Part shown: in pieces, positions 1-10,718 of the stretch
Position numbering within the stretch: the first letter of the stretch is position 1
Layout of the letters: every line of letters begins with the position of its first letter
Assembly: GCF_963583255.1 (NCBI RefSeq)
Contig: NC_084808.1
Span: 9,881,501-9,945,500 of the forward strand
DNA: 64,000 nucleotides
Reading direction: 5' to 3'
Source of the DNA: Pyrus communis
Taxonomy: Eukaryota; Streptophyta; Magnoliopsida; Rosales; Rosaceae
Notes under the pieces: generated by a model
The model's database searches: none
Seen by the model: the letters and a program-made list of their open reading frames with translations, nothing else
Told to the model about the DNA's origin: nothing
Program-made: the position numbers and the translations under genes

Positions 1-1130
1 GCATGTTTTGCGTATTAATTTCAGCCACTTTCCTTACTTTAGCCGAATTTAAGAACCGTGTTGCCTATTTTGTGAGCAATCTTCAATTCTTACTTGTTTG
101 ATGAAGATGCTTTAACTTCTTTTTTTTTTTCCGATTTTGAAAGATTTTGGACCTCCTTTGTCGAATTTAAATAAAGTTTCTTCTTTTAGCCGAATTTAGG
201 GAATGTTCTATATTCCCTTTCTTGATTTGTGCTACATGTCATTGATGACTTGTCCATTTGTGATGAGTCATATGCCACGTGGAGCTTTGTGATGCATTGT
301 TTTATATGCAACAAAATTTACATGTCTACAAATGCCCCCACTTCAAGGCGCATTGTAGGCATGTGCTTGTCACATGTAGGAAACATGTTTTGAAGTCCTA
401 CAATGGGAATGTTTTAACTCAAGGGTGGTTGAGACTTGATCTTGAATTAGTTTGTTTCTTCAAAGGTCGTAGAGGCGTATTTCTTGAATTGCAATGATGA
501 ACTTCGTTAAGGGCCATCGAGGCATGTTTCTTGATCGAAGCATTTCTTCAAGGGCCTTAGAGGCTTGGTCTTAAATTGAAGTGGTGAATTTCGTCAACGG
601 CGGTGAGGCGTATTTCTTGAACGGAACATTTTTTCAAGGGCCGTAGAGGCTTGATCATGAAAGAAATGAAAACTTTTCTTCAAGGGCCATAGAGGCTTGA
701 TCTTGATGAAATGAGCTTCTTTCTTCAAGGGCTGTAGAGGCTTGATCTTTAAGGAAAACTTGAAAATGGATGAATCAGCACGTACTTATTGTGCATATTG
801 ATTTTCCATAATTTTTTACAAAATGCATTTGGCGCATTCTGAACTTTCCTTGTGGTTGTAGGTTGTAGGACAACAAACTTCTTACCTTGTGGTATCGATA
901 GGAATCCTCTTCAATTTTAGTAACGAAGGTGACTTGCTTCAAAATGTTGGAATGCTTTGGTGATTTCCTTCAAGGTTTTGGGAAGATTTAATGCTTATCC
1001 TTGGGTGAGTAGGATGTGCATTTTTACTTTCTTTTTTTTTTTTTTTTTTTTTTCTCTTTTCCCACGGCAAGGGGGAAATTTTTTTTTGTTTCTTGTTTTG
1101 ATTTCCCATGGCATGAACAGCAGGGAAGAA
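1..1130 (-). repeat. Antisense LTR-like repeat block
   Basis: No gene is visible here. Positions about 455-760 hold five to six degenerate tandem copies of a unit of roughly 50-60 bp built around CTTCAAGGGCC-TAGAGGCTTGATCTTGA. The reverse complement of that core (TCAAGATCAAGCC...GGCCCTTGAAG) is the repeat that fills the LTRs and the 3' internal part of the young element at 47687-58733. I infer that this block is part of a minus-strand relative of that element, cut off by the window edge. A homopolymer T run lies at 1030-1052. No LTR end was located. Confidence 0.5.
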
Positions 1131-2660
1131 GTTTTTAATAAGTAATAACCATATCACATAATATTAAATCACTCACATAAATCCTCCGCATTTCCAAATG
1201 CACCAACACTACTCCAATGAACCTAATACAATACACAATTCCCCACTTAAGAAACTTAGAAAGGCTGACACCTGAAATGAGACCACGTGCCCCTAGCATG
1301 TAAGTCAAGACACTCGTCAGTCGGGAACGACATGTCATCATGATAAGTCAACTAAGCTCTATCAAGTCTCAACAACATTCTAAAAATAAACAACACTAAA
1401 ATAATTCTGTTCGGTTTCACAGTCCCCAGCTTTTATGCCCACCCCTACCCTAAACATATTTTTTTACATATCTAAACTACCAATTAAAAAACTCTCTTTG
1501 TCAACCAAATGACGGTAAAACAATCTCTAGGGTTCATATATGGTAACGCAATCTCTACACACTTATCATTTTGCCCATTGCTTGAGTCTTAATATTGCTT
1601 ACCAACTTAACCGTCAGAGAGCCTTTGACTGGCACACTCCCTCCATTGGTCTTTACTTACTCACGGTTGTGTGTTCTTTTATAGGTAAATGATTTTGAAC
1701 ATCTCCACCTCTTATGGCGGTGTGCAAATATGGTTTTAACAGTCGAATAATACCTGCAATGTCCTCCAGCTCTTTTGGGTCTTCTTTTGGACTAGCTCAA
1801 TTATTGGCCTTCATAAGTTTGTTCGTTCACTTTGTTCCATTCCTAGTCCAAGGATTTTAAATATTGCAACGTGTAAGAAGCAGCTTCCTTCATAGTTCGA
1901 ATTGCATGTCCGTTCTTAGTGAATTTTTGGCAAAAGTTCATTAAGGACTTGGTCACTTGCATGTAGGTCAGAAATGCCATTAGAATCCTTTTGTCAGACC
2001 TTATGCATTGGGCCTCAGCATTTCCGATTGGACTACACTTAGCTAAATTGGCCAAGGAATTTTTGAGTATTGGAACACCTTTAGAATAAAATTCCTCTTG
2101 AGGATTTCCTAGTCTAGATGCCTCATTCGGACCTGCTTAAACACATGGTGTCACAGAATGTACTTGACTTAGCATGCTAGTCTAGGATGGAAGTAATCGT
2201 TCTTGAGGTAAGAACTCAGAGCCACCCCTCAAATGATTCTCGAATCGCCCTTTCAATCATTCCCTTGAATGTTGCAGAACCTAGATTTGAATGTTATAAC
2301 CCATAACCATTAAGTTGTATAAACTTTTCGGAAGTCGGATGGTGCATTGGACTTCTAGGTCAGGGGACTATGTCCCTGTGACCATAGCCCACCTATCGTA
2401 ACTACACTAATTATGACTTGAGCCTCCCAAGAAGTTAACCGAGCACTATAGATTGGACTAAAGGAGACTCGAACCCTGTTGGGGATCATTTTTGTCGAGT
2501 AGCCCTTGGTGAGGTGGTAAGGAGATGAGTTCTCCAGGGACTTGTCTTCGCATAGTCTACAGCGTTTAAGTGTAATAACACCAAAGCTTGGTGATATTCC
2601 ATATTTTAGTGATTAGATTTCCATCCATATGGTCCAGATTATAGGTTCCTTTGCACCCCT
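1131..2660. other. Decayed, unassigned sequence
   Basis: I find no open frame of convincing length and no recognisable protein. A minus-strand stretch at 1843-2055 could be a fragment of a retroelement polyprotein, but I cannot name a domain. Composition and the adjoining LTR-like start at 2661 suggest the internal part of an old retroelement. Confidence 0.3.
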
Positions 2661-4040
2661 TGTAAGAACCCGAATTTTTGTATTATTAATTAGTTAGTAG
2701 TGCAATTGTATGATTTAACTCTCTAATTTACATAGTTAGATTAGTATGCAAATTGGTCCATATGTTTGAGATTCGTTATATATAAAATACACATATTTTT
2801 TACAAAAAGGACAAATATAATATTTAGTTGTTATAAATTTATTGATTTTTTTTTAAATATTTGTTTCTTTCTTCCTGGTCGATAACTCCAAGAAGGAGTT
2901 CACAAACCCCTTTTCTCAAACCTACCGTAGTCTGAAAAAGGGGAAAAAGCCCTAGCTTATTCTCTCTTCGAATTTCAGAAGCAAGAGATAAATTTTGTCT
3001 TTGGGTCTACAATTCCATGCTTATCTAGAGTCGAATTGGAGTAGCCAACAAATAATTTATGAGGTAAGTTTGTTTTTATTTCCTTATGACTGTACAATTG
3101 AGCTTGTGATTTCCATACCTCTCTCTCTTACCACTATGTAAGAATTTAAAATCAAGAGGTGTATGATTTTCATTTGCTAGGACTTTTCAGCTCAATCTAG
3201 TTACCATGTAGTAGTTAGGTGAATCCTCCTCTTACTGCTAGAAAGCAGGAGGTGTCCAATTTATGTGGCTCGGTGGCTTGTGTCACCTAAGTGTTAGTTC
3301 TATGACAACTTGTGCAGTCTATGGAAGCATGAGGTGGAGGTCTAAGAAGTAGGTGGGTCTAGAGTTAGGCCCCATGATTGTTAGTATTTATTTGAGTTTT
3401 TAGCCAATTAAAAAGAAGCAAAAAGTTGTATAAATAGGGAGTCAGTTCTCTTGAGAATCAATGATAATAGAAATGTCAAACAAAAAACATTATAGTTTCA
3501 GAAGGCTAGTGAAGGAGAAAGAATGCTAAGAGTTGATGTAATCTTTTATTTGGTTAAACTTCTCATTCCTTTTACTTGATTCATCTTTTCGATAATTTTG
3601 GTGGGGTTTGAAGATGTTGGTTAATCAATGGTCAATCTTTTTCAGCCAAAACCCTATAATTCCATATTATAAAAATGTTCAGTTTCCTCTTTGATTTCAA
3701 AATATACTTATGTTCTGTTATGTTTAGTTTAAATATAGAGAGCTTTCATAAACTAAAAAAGAAAGAGTCTTTTATGTCGAGGTTTTGGTTATGGATTGGT
3801 AGGAAGGAAAGGTTTCAAGGTGAAATTTTGAAACATGAAACTTTTGAACTAGTCATCTAAGTCAGTAAACAAATTTTGGTTTTGGAAACAAGTTCTGATT
3901 GTAATAATATATTTAGATATGATTGGTGGGTTTGTGCTAGTATGCAATATTAATTGTGCATAACAAATTTACAACATACAAAAACTTTTAGTTTTAAAAC
4001 TATTTTACTAGAGAATCGAAGCATGTTTTGTTTGGGTTCT
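2661..4040 (+). repeat. Putative old LTR, interrupted at 4040
   Basis: The segment begins TGTAAGAACCCGAATTTTTG, a start seen in many plant gypsy LTRs, directly after a pyrimidine- and C-rich stretch. It has the AT-rich, ORF-poor character of an LTR. It is interrupted by the element at 4041-13376 and resumes at 13377, because the 5 bp GTTCT is duplicated on both sides. The right end, possibly near 13690, and a partner LTR were not found, so this is a tentative call. Confidence 0.35.
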
Positions 4041-4354
4041 TGATAGGAGCATATTCATGCGACTTAAATAGCTTGTTCTCGTGCATTTACGTTATGTTTC
4101 TTTAGTTATTTTAGTACTTTAAGCTATTTTCGTGTGTTTGTAGGTCCAAAGGGCTAAAGGAGCAAAAAGATGCATTTTGGAGACTTTTGGAGCACTTTTG
4201 GGCTAAGGACGGATAGCTTATGCTTGAAGCCAAAGTGTTGGACGAAATTGAAGACCTAATTAAAGACCAAAGTGTTGGAACCTTGTTCCCTTTAGTTTTA
4301 GGACATTTAAACCTTTCCTTTATCCTTAGCCGTGCATAACATTCCAACATTCCA

Positions 4355-4620
4355 CACTATCACATATCATACACCACATATCACTTATCACATATCATTC
4401 ACCACTTATCATATCATACACTCAATCACTTATCACATATCACTTATCACACACCACATATCACTTATCACATATCACTTACCACTTATCATTCACCACA
4501 TATCATTCACCACTTATCATATCATACATTCATTTATCACTTATCATAATCATTCACTTATCACTTAACATATCATACACTTATCACTTATCACTCATAA
4601 TCATCTACACATTTCAACCA
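4355..4620 (+). repeat. Degenerate CACATATCACTTATCAC array in LTR
   Basis: About 260 bp made almost entirely of degenerate 5-10 bp words (CACATATCAC, CACTTATCAC, CATTCACCAC). The strand is very poor in G. The copy in the 3' LTR (about 11033-11300) has a slightly different repeat number. It lies upstream of the LTR TATA box. Confidence 0.85.
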
Positions 4621-4766
4621 TTTAAACACATGTACTTCACCCACAACATCCACCTACTTCACCTACAACATCCACCTACTTCACCTACAACCTCCACTTA
4701 CTTCACCAACCTCACACACTTACTTCACCTACAAATGACATAGCCATATGTTCCCTCCACTACTCC

Positions 4767-4774
4767 TATAAATA
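4767..4774 (+). promoter_or_regulatory. TATA box of the 5' LTR
   Basis: TATAAATA sits in CTCCTATAAATACCC and is repeated at 11451-11458 in the 3' LTR. Position in the middle of the LTR and the pyrimidine-rich leader after it fit the U3/R boundary of a plant LTR promoter. Confidence 0.6.
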
Positions 4775-4965
4775 CCCTTGCATTCATTCATTCAAAACCA
4801 TCTCATTTCATACACAACACACCACAAACACTTCCATTCCTTCTCTTTGCCGTGAGTTCCCTTGTAATCCAAACACCATTTTTCCATTTCCCTATTAATC
4901 CAAACACCACTCCCCAAACCATTCACACCATCAAACTATCCTTAGACCTTGTGCTACAACAACGA

Positions 4966-5165
4966 GGAAGAGAAGAGTGCCTAAACGTTCATACAATTCA
5001 AGTTTGAGTTGTTGGAATGTTTAGGTGTTTCTTTGATTTCAATGTTTAAATTCAATTCTCTTTGTTTGTACGTATGAGGAATGGAAGAGAAGAGTGCCTA
5101 AACGTTCATACAATTCAAGTTTGAGTTGTTGGAATGTTTAGGTATTTCTTTGATTTCAAAGTTAT
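4966..5165 (+). repeat. Direct duplication inside the LTR
   Basis: A unit of about 80 bp beginning GGAAGAGAAGAGTGCC occurs at 4966 and again at 5083 (period 117), almost unchanged. The same pair is present in the 3' LTR. Confidence 0.8.
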
Positions 5166-5279
5166 AATAAACTAAACCCCCTTTGGCTAGGGGGTGATTC
5201 GAAATATATGTTTATGCTTGCATTTTGATTTGATTAATTCTAATTACGTTTCATAAGTTGTGGATTCAATTTGTTTAAC

Positions 5280-6420
5280 CGTTTGATTGATAACTTATTT
5301 ATGAATGTTTATTAAGAATGCGCGCTTAATTTTCATGCATCAATATGACGCTAGAATATAAGTGAGTTTCACCTAATAGTTACGAACTTATATTCACAAG
5401 TAGTGGAGGTTGCTTATAAACAATCGCGTTAAATAAATTCTTGGCATAAGTTTCATGCGTATTCCATAGTAACGAATGCCTCGTCAACACTTAAAGTTTT
5501 CATGATGCTTAATGATCTTTGATTGTATCTTTATTGTGCTTTTCACGTAAAGGACTTTTGGAGAATGTTGTGAATTGCGTTGCGCTAACCCATCCAATTC
5601 ATTAACTTAAGGAAAACTTGACGGTTAATTTAAGCGGACCTAATTGACCCGGGGCGTTGAGAATTAATGATTTGTTGAAATGCAATTGGAAATCGTTTTA
5701 TTATGCAAGTATAACATATGTGGAGATGAACCCCGTAGCTAACTTTCCATCCATTCAATTCCATCCATTTGTTCTTTCTTTTCTTGTTTCTGTTTTCATG
5801 TTTAATTTAACTTGTTATTCAATTATGTTAAACATGTGAAACTAATTTCTTTTTAGTTAGAGGCGATTTTGAAGCCATGGACATATGTTGGTTATGATTT
5901 GATTTACTCCAGTTATGAATTCATGAACTTTAGATGTGGGTTACTTTTCTGTTTTGATTAAGAACTTGTTTATGTATGTGGGTTGAGGGTCGACACTTAA
6001 TTTGCATGCCTAAGACTTGATGCTAGGATATAAGGGAATTTCACCTAATCGTTATGAACTTATATTCATGAGTAGTAAAAATCGCTAGTCACGATTGTGT
6101 TTAGTAAACCCTAGGCTGGATTAACATGCGTATTCCATAGTTATGAATGCCTAGTCAATGTTTATGATTTCCGTTGAACTTAATGATCTTTGTTGAATGT
6201 CTCTATCATGCGTATTCCATGTGAGAGACTTTGATTAGGAATAATTTGGTTGTAATGCGTATCCCATTCAATCCAATGAATCTAGGGAAATCTGAAGGTT
6301 AATTTAAGCGGACCTAATTAACTTGGAGCATTGTCATTCATCGTTTGTTGAAGTCATAACTGGGAGTCAAATTATATGCTTATGTTCATGTGTGGATAAG
6401 GAACCCTCTAACTAGTTTTT
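5280..6420 (+). repeat. Diverged tandem duplication inside the LTR
   Basis: Two diverged copies of a block of roughly 460-500 bp lie at about 5280-5740 and 5920-6420. Shared landmarks, in the same order, are a TTTCACCTAAT-GTTA-GAACTTATATTCA segment, a GCGTATTCCATAGT-A-GAATGCCT segment and AAGCGGACCTAATT. This is an old internal duplication inside the long LTR. Confidence 0.75.
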
Positions 6421-6698
6421 CTTCATGCCATTCCATCAATTTCATATTTACATTCTGTCTAGTTTATTTAACTTGTTTCGTTATTTCAATTTTCGTATAA
6501 ACTTAAATCCCCCTTTACTTTAATGTCAATTTAGTTAGAAATACATTTATTTTGTGTTTTTACGTTTTTTTGAGTCAAATCCAAGTGATTAACAATCCCT
6601 CCTAATCCCCGGTCCAGAACGATCCCTACTTATACATATACTACAATTTGACGAAAAGAGGGTTTAATTTGTGTGCGTATAAATCACGCATCAAATTT

Positions 6699-6716
6699 TG
6701 GCGCCGTTGCCGGGGA
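6699..6716 (+). other. Primer binding site (tRNA-Asp type)
   Basis: TGGCGCCGTTGCCGGGGA begins five bases after the 5' LTR end. It is complementary to the CCA-bearing 3' end of plant tRNA-Asp, the primer used by Athila-type elements. Confidence 0.8.
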
Positions 6717-6936
6717 TTAGAAAATTTGCTAATCCCTTGGATTGTTTTATTTTCGTTTGTTTTTATTCCAGATTCTTAATGTTGTTTTGTTTCTTGTTCT
6801 AGGTACTAGTTTATGACTCGGAGTTCTCATCCGATTCGTAAACATATCCTGGAGTGATTGGGTTCTTCGTCCGGCTGCAAGACGTAAAAGAAAGTGCTAC
6901 TTGGGAGGCAACCCAATGCATTTTGAAAAAAAAAAA

Positions 6937-6970
<34 letters not shown>

Positions 6971-6974
6971 GTGG

Positions 6975-8790
6975 CGAGGCTTCACAAAGGTTGTTTACTT
7001 AAAGACCCACTACGTGGCAAAACTCTTGAAGTGGAAGGCATCGAGACGGAAGGCATCGGGGCATAAGACATATGAGCGGAAGGCATCGGAGCTAGAGGCA
7101 TCGAAGATAGAGCATTCGAGGCCTCAATACTTGGCCAAATGCTGGATGATCCAGGAAAAAGGTGCATCTGGAGGAAAGACGAAAACCTTTGACGGTCACT
7201 TTGAATCCGACCTTCAGACTCTTGCAGTTCATCAAGCTTCCTCTTCATGCCCGTCGAATAGTTGTTGGCAAGCACGTGCAAACTTCTATTCTCATGCTTA
7301 AGCAGTTTGATCTCCTGCTTAAGACTTTCCACCTCTGCCATCAATGATTCCACCTGACGGGAGCGGGCAAGCAGGCGTTGGCCCATGTTGGACATAGAAC
7401 TCGCACACTGAACACTAAGTGCGAGGGACTCTTGAACGGCCAACTCATCGGACCGTCCTGACAGCAGCCTACTATCTTTTGGAGTGAGGAGGTTCCTAGC
7501 TACTATTGTAGCTGTTGTGGCGTCCTGCATCACGGAGTCTTCACCTGTGAGAGGACCGTTAGAAGATAAGAAAGAAGGGCGCCATACGTTACCTTGACGC
7601 GGCGCGGCCGTATCACTGCTGAGACTCAATTCTAAGCTAAGGTTCGATGGGTTTGCCATTTTTCAAAAGTGTTCAAAGAGATGGGGTGGATGGAGTTAAT
7701 TCTCAAAGGGCCGGAGTCGATTTTCAAGAATGGGAATTCTTCAGAGTGTGTTGTTGTGGTGATCGATAGCTCTATAAGAAGCCAAGGCGACGCGTCCACC
7801 AATTCAAAAAGCCGGAATTTCCGGCGTAAGTTGGGCGACGCTTTCTCGGCTTTTCAGAAGACGCGTTCAACTTTGTCAAAAGATTTCTTCTTTTCAGACA
7901 ACACGTGGAGGCCATCATCGCAACTACACATCTTTAGCCGACAAGCTCAAAGTTCGGCGACGCTTTCTCTGCTTTTCAGAAAACGCGTGCAGCTTTGTCA
8001 AAAGGAGCCGCATCCGTACTACTACGTGTTGTTCAGAAAGCAAAGGGGCGTCGTTCAGAGATCGAAGAGGCGTCTGCTCAGAAATCGAAGAGGCGTTTTC
8101 AAAGATCGAAGAGGCGCCACTATTTCAAAAAGCCGGATTTGCGGGATCAAAACGTTTGTCGACAAAGGTAAAAGAACAATACCACCACTTGATATTATCT
8201 CTATATATGTCGACCTTCGTCTTTTATGGCAAGGCAAACCTGAAGAAAAATGCCCAACTCTCTCTCACCTCTGAGGGCGCACTCCCAGCAAAGCCTTTCG
8301 AAATACTCAATTCTTTCTTCTTCCCCAAAGATGATACCAGATGCCTGGAGTACATATGACCCAGGAGGAAACGGCGGATTGAAGCATGTGCTAATTCATT
8401 CACCGCTTCTTCAAAGCAAAGGTATCTCATATCATCAATGTCAAAAGCAAAAATATCTCATATCATGCTCTTTCCCTGTCTTTTTCTTTGTCCTTGTTCT
8501 TACTTGCATGGCAAAGTAAAAGAAGCAATCAGCCGGCACTTGGAGTCAGTCTACCGATCTGGAGCCAACTGCCTGGAATCTATTCCTGATTGCTTACCTA
8601 GCGTTGCTCTCGAGTAGTCATCTTCAACGGTTGATACACTTCCAGATAAGGGACCACTCCTGCAAAGATTGAATAAAGAAACAGATAGCAGGAGGAAGCT
8701 CAGACCTTCGGGGGAGACACTAAAGGGAATCCTGCTGCCCAGTTCAAGAAGTAGCACAAAGGAAAATCAACGATGGGCAGAAACCAGTTC
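6975..8790. repeat. Module shared with the element at 47687-58733
   Basis: This stretch has a collinear, clearly homologous counterpart at about 55165-57265. Both contain the antisense coiled-coil ORF, a GGCGACGCTTTCTC... / AAACGCGT... repeat region, the segment CACCTCTGAGGGCGCACTCC and the segment CTGATTGCTTACCTAG followed by CTCGAGTAGTCATC. The flanking LTRs, primer sites and remaining internal sequence of the two elements are unrelated. Confidence 0.85.
6982..7659 (-). CDS. Antisense coiled-coil ORF of unknown function
   Basis: The open frame encodes 225 residues and runs opposite to the host retroelement. I do not recognise a named domain. The N-terminal 90 residues are polar and include a Ser/Leu-rich start and a conserved-looking GPLTGEDSVM segment. 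Residues about 98-155 form a strong heptad pattern rich in Glu, Lys and Leu (ESLMAEVESLKQEIKLLKHE), so a coiled coil is likely. The C-terminal 50 residues carry degenerate AP/SMPS repeats. A homologue sits in the other retroelement at 55168-55743. Additional antisense ORFs are known in plant Tat-lineage gypsy elements, but whether this belongs to those is inference. Expression has not been shown by anything in the sequence. Confidence 0.6.
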   Translation of the reverse strand: MANPSNLSLELSLSSDTAAPRQGNVWRPSFLSSNGPLTGEDSVMQDATTATIVARNLLTPKDSRLLSGRSDELAVQESLALSVQCASSMSNMGQRLLARSRQVESLMAEVESLKQEIKLLKHENRSLHVLANNYSTGMKRKLDELQESEGRIQSDRQRFSSFLQMHLFPGSSSIWPSIEASNALSSMPLAPMPSAHMSYAPMPSVSMPSTSRVLPRSGSLSKQPL

Positions 8791-10718
8791 AAGAGTAAGC
8801 CTGTGGAATCACAAAGATCAAAGCCTCAATGCAATCACCAAGGAGAAGAGGGAATTTACACTCCATAACCAGATTTGCGTCCCTAAACTCTTCTCTTTGT
8901 TAATTACATTATGCCATGTTTAATATGTTTAGTTGCTTTTTGTGTGTTTACTTATGTTTTGTGTGAATCTATGCTTAAAACATTGAGGACAATGTTTGAT
9001 TTAAGTGTGGGGGGGTAACTAAAGTATTTTTGATGCAAATTCGTAGGGTTTTATCCACCATAACTTCTAATGTTGTTCCTTGCTATTTTAAGGTGTTTTT
9101 AAGTTGTTTTAGAGTGTTTTAGTGTGTTTTGTTTTATAATTCGAAAATCCCATAAAAATTTGAAAAATTGTTTTGAAAAACCCAAAAAGAGTTGTTTTAA
9201 AGTTGTTTTTGTGTGTGTGTTTGTGTCTTAGGGTACCTTCCAACACAATGATAAGGATTTGGTTTATAATTGCATGACGGTTAGAAAGAGTTATAAACAT
9301 AGAGAAAAGTTTGATTTACTCTTGGTATATGCTTGGTTATGGTTATAATGTATGACTTCACATGCAATCATAAAAGAAAAAAAAATTCGTTTTTGTAACA
9401 TGCTTGAAGGAAGGAACTCAAACAAACGCTACAACCCTGAGAGACTTGAGCCTATAACGTTCTTTGGAGAGTATAATCTGTGATTTCTTGTTTTCTAAAG
9501 TCGTTGCATGATCTCATTATTCTTTGCTTGGTTACTACTTAGAAGGCGTTTTATCATATAGTTCCAAATGCTAGAACTCATGCCCATTTCATTCAAAGCA
9601 TGTTATTGATTTGCATGACACATATTCAAGAAGAAGTTGTGTAGTGACCACCACCATAGCCAAATAGCCTTACTTCCCATACTTCGTATATGTTGTAAGT
9701 TTTAACCCCGTTGAGCCTTGTTTAGCCTTTATTCTTTGTTTACCCACATTTTCCTCACCTAGCCTAGTTTAGGACAATCCCCACCCTTGTTCTTAAAAGA
9801 TAGTGAGCATGACTTAATTGAATTCCTTTTGAGTTACATTATGAAAGAAAATAAGTGTGGGGGAGAGAATGTTTAAGTGTTGATGTTTTGAGATTCAAAA
9901 GAAAAGAAAAAAAAGAGAAAAGAAAGAAAGAAAGAAAAAAAAAAGAGCTTGAAAAAAAAAAAAAAATGAAAGAATAAGTGATTGAAGAAAGGTTCCAAAA
10001 CACCAATTCTGGGCGTAAATTGTCTAAATTCTCCCTTTTTGTTCAAAAGTTGAGTTTTCATTCAAAAGTGAATTCTAAGTTGATTCAAATGCTTTGCTCA
10101 CTATTTCTTTAAAAACCTTTGTTTTCCATATCCCTTCTTTGTTATCCACATACCCCAAGCCCCGTTACAACCCTTGACTTCTATCTTGAGTGTTGTGTAT
10201 TTCAATTTGTGGAGTTTGAACTTGGTATGAGCATATGGTATCACTGGTTCTCGCGTCTAAGTAGTAGCATTCCATTCATGAGATCATATCTAAACATGCT
10301 TATTAACTCCAGAAATTGCTTCCTTTGAAATACATATATGTGAGTGTTCGTTTTTATGATTACATCAATCTTCTCACATATAACTAGTTTAGGGTGTGTA
10401 GTCAGAAAATCTGTGTGAAAAACGAGAGCATATCTTGTAAGGAATTGAGCAAATTCTCTAAGGCATGTTACTACATTCAAAATATAGTTTTAAATGCTTA
10501 ATTGTGAATTAGTATGTGGTGACTATGATTAAGAATGTACTTAAGTGTCAAGATGGCTAAAATCTGTGGGAATAATGATTTTTAACTTGTCTTGTGCATT
10601 GGAAATCCGTGAGACGATTGTTGGAAGGTGTAGGTTGTGTTTTGTTCGTTTTGTCTAGTTTCGTGTTCTTTTGTTTTGTTTTGCTCGAGGACTAGCAAAA
10701 GATAAGTGTGGGGGTATT
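8791..10718 (+). other. 3' internal region with three PPT-like motifs
   Basis: No coding sequence is visible. The motif AAGTGTGGGGG occurs at about 9003, at 9853 and at 10704; the last lies directly before the 3' LTR and is the functional polypurine tract by position. An A/G-rich low-complexity tract covers 9898-9970. This resembles the long non-coding tail between pol and the 3' LTR in Athila/Tat elements. Confidence 0.65.

Larger units (their letters stand above)
4041..6693 (+). repeat. 5' LTR of Athila-like element
   Basis: The LTR is 2653 bp, TG...CA, and pairs with 10719-13376. Differences noticed include a 1 bp change five bases in, a TATCACTT-type repeat-number change near 4445, and changes around 5180-5230. 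It contains the TATA box, the TATCAC-rich array and internal duplications listed separately. It encodes no protein; open frames in the array are only repeat translations. Confidence 0.92.

Noticed and set aside
4332..4568. Open frame rich in His, Tyr, Ile and Thr, repeated at 11009-11233
   Set aside because: It is the translation of the CACATATCACTTATCAC array in the LTR, not a gene.
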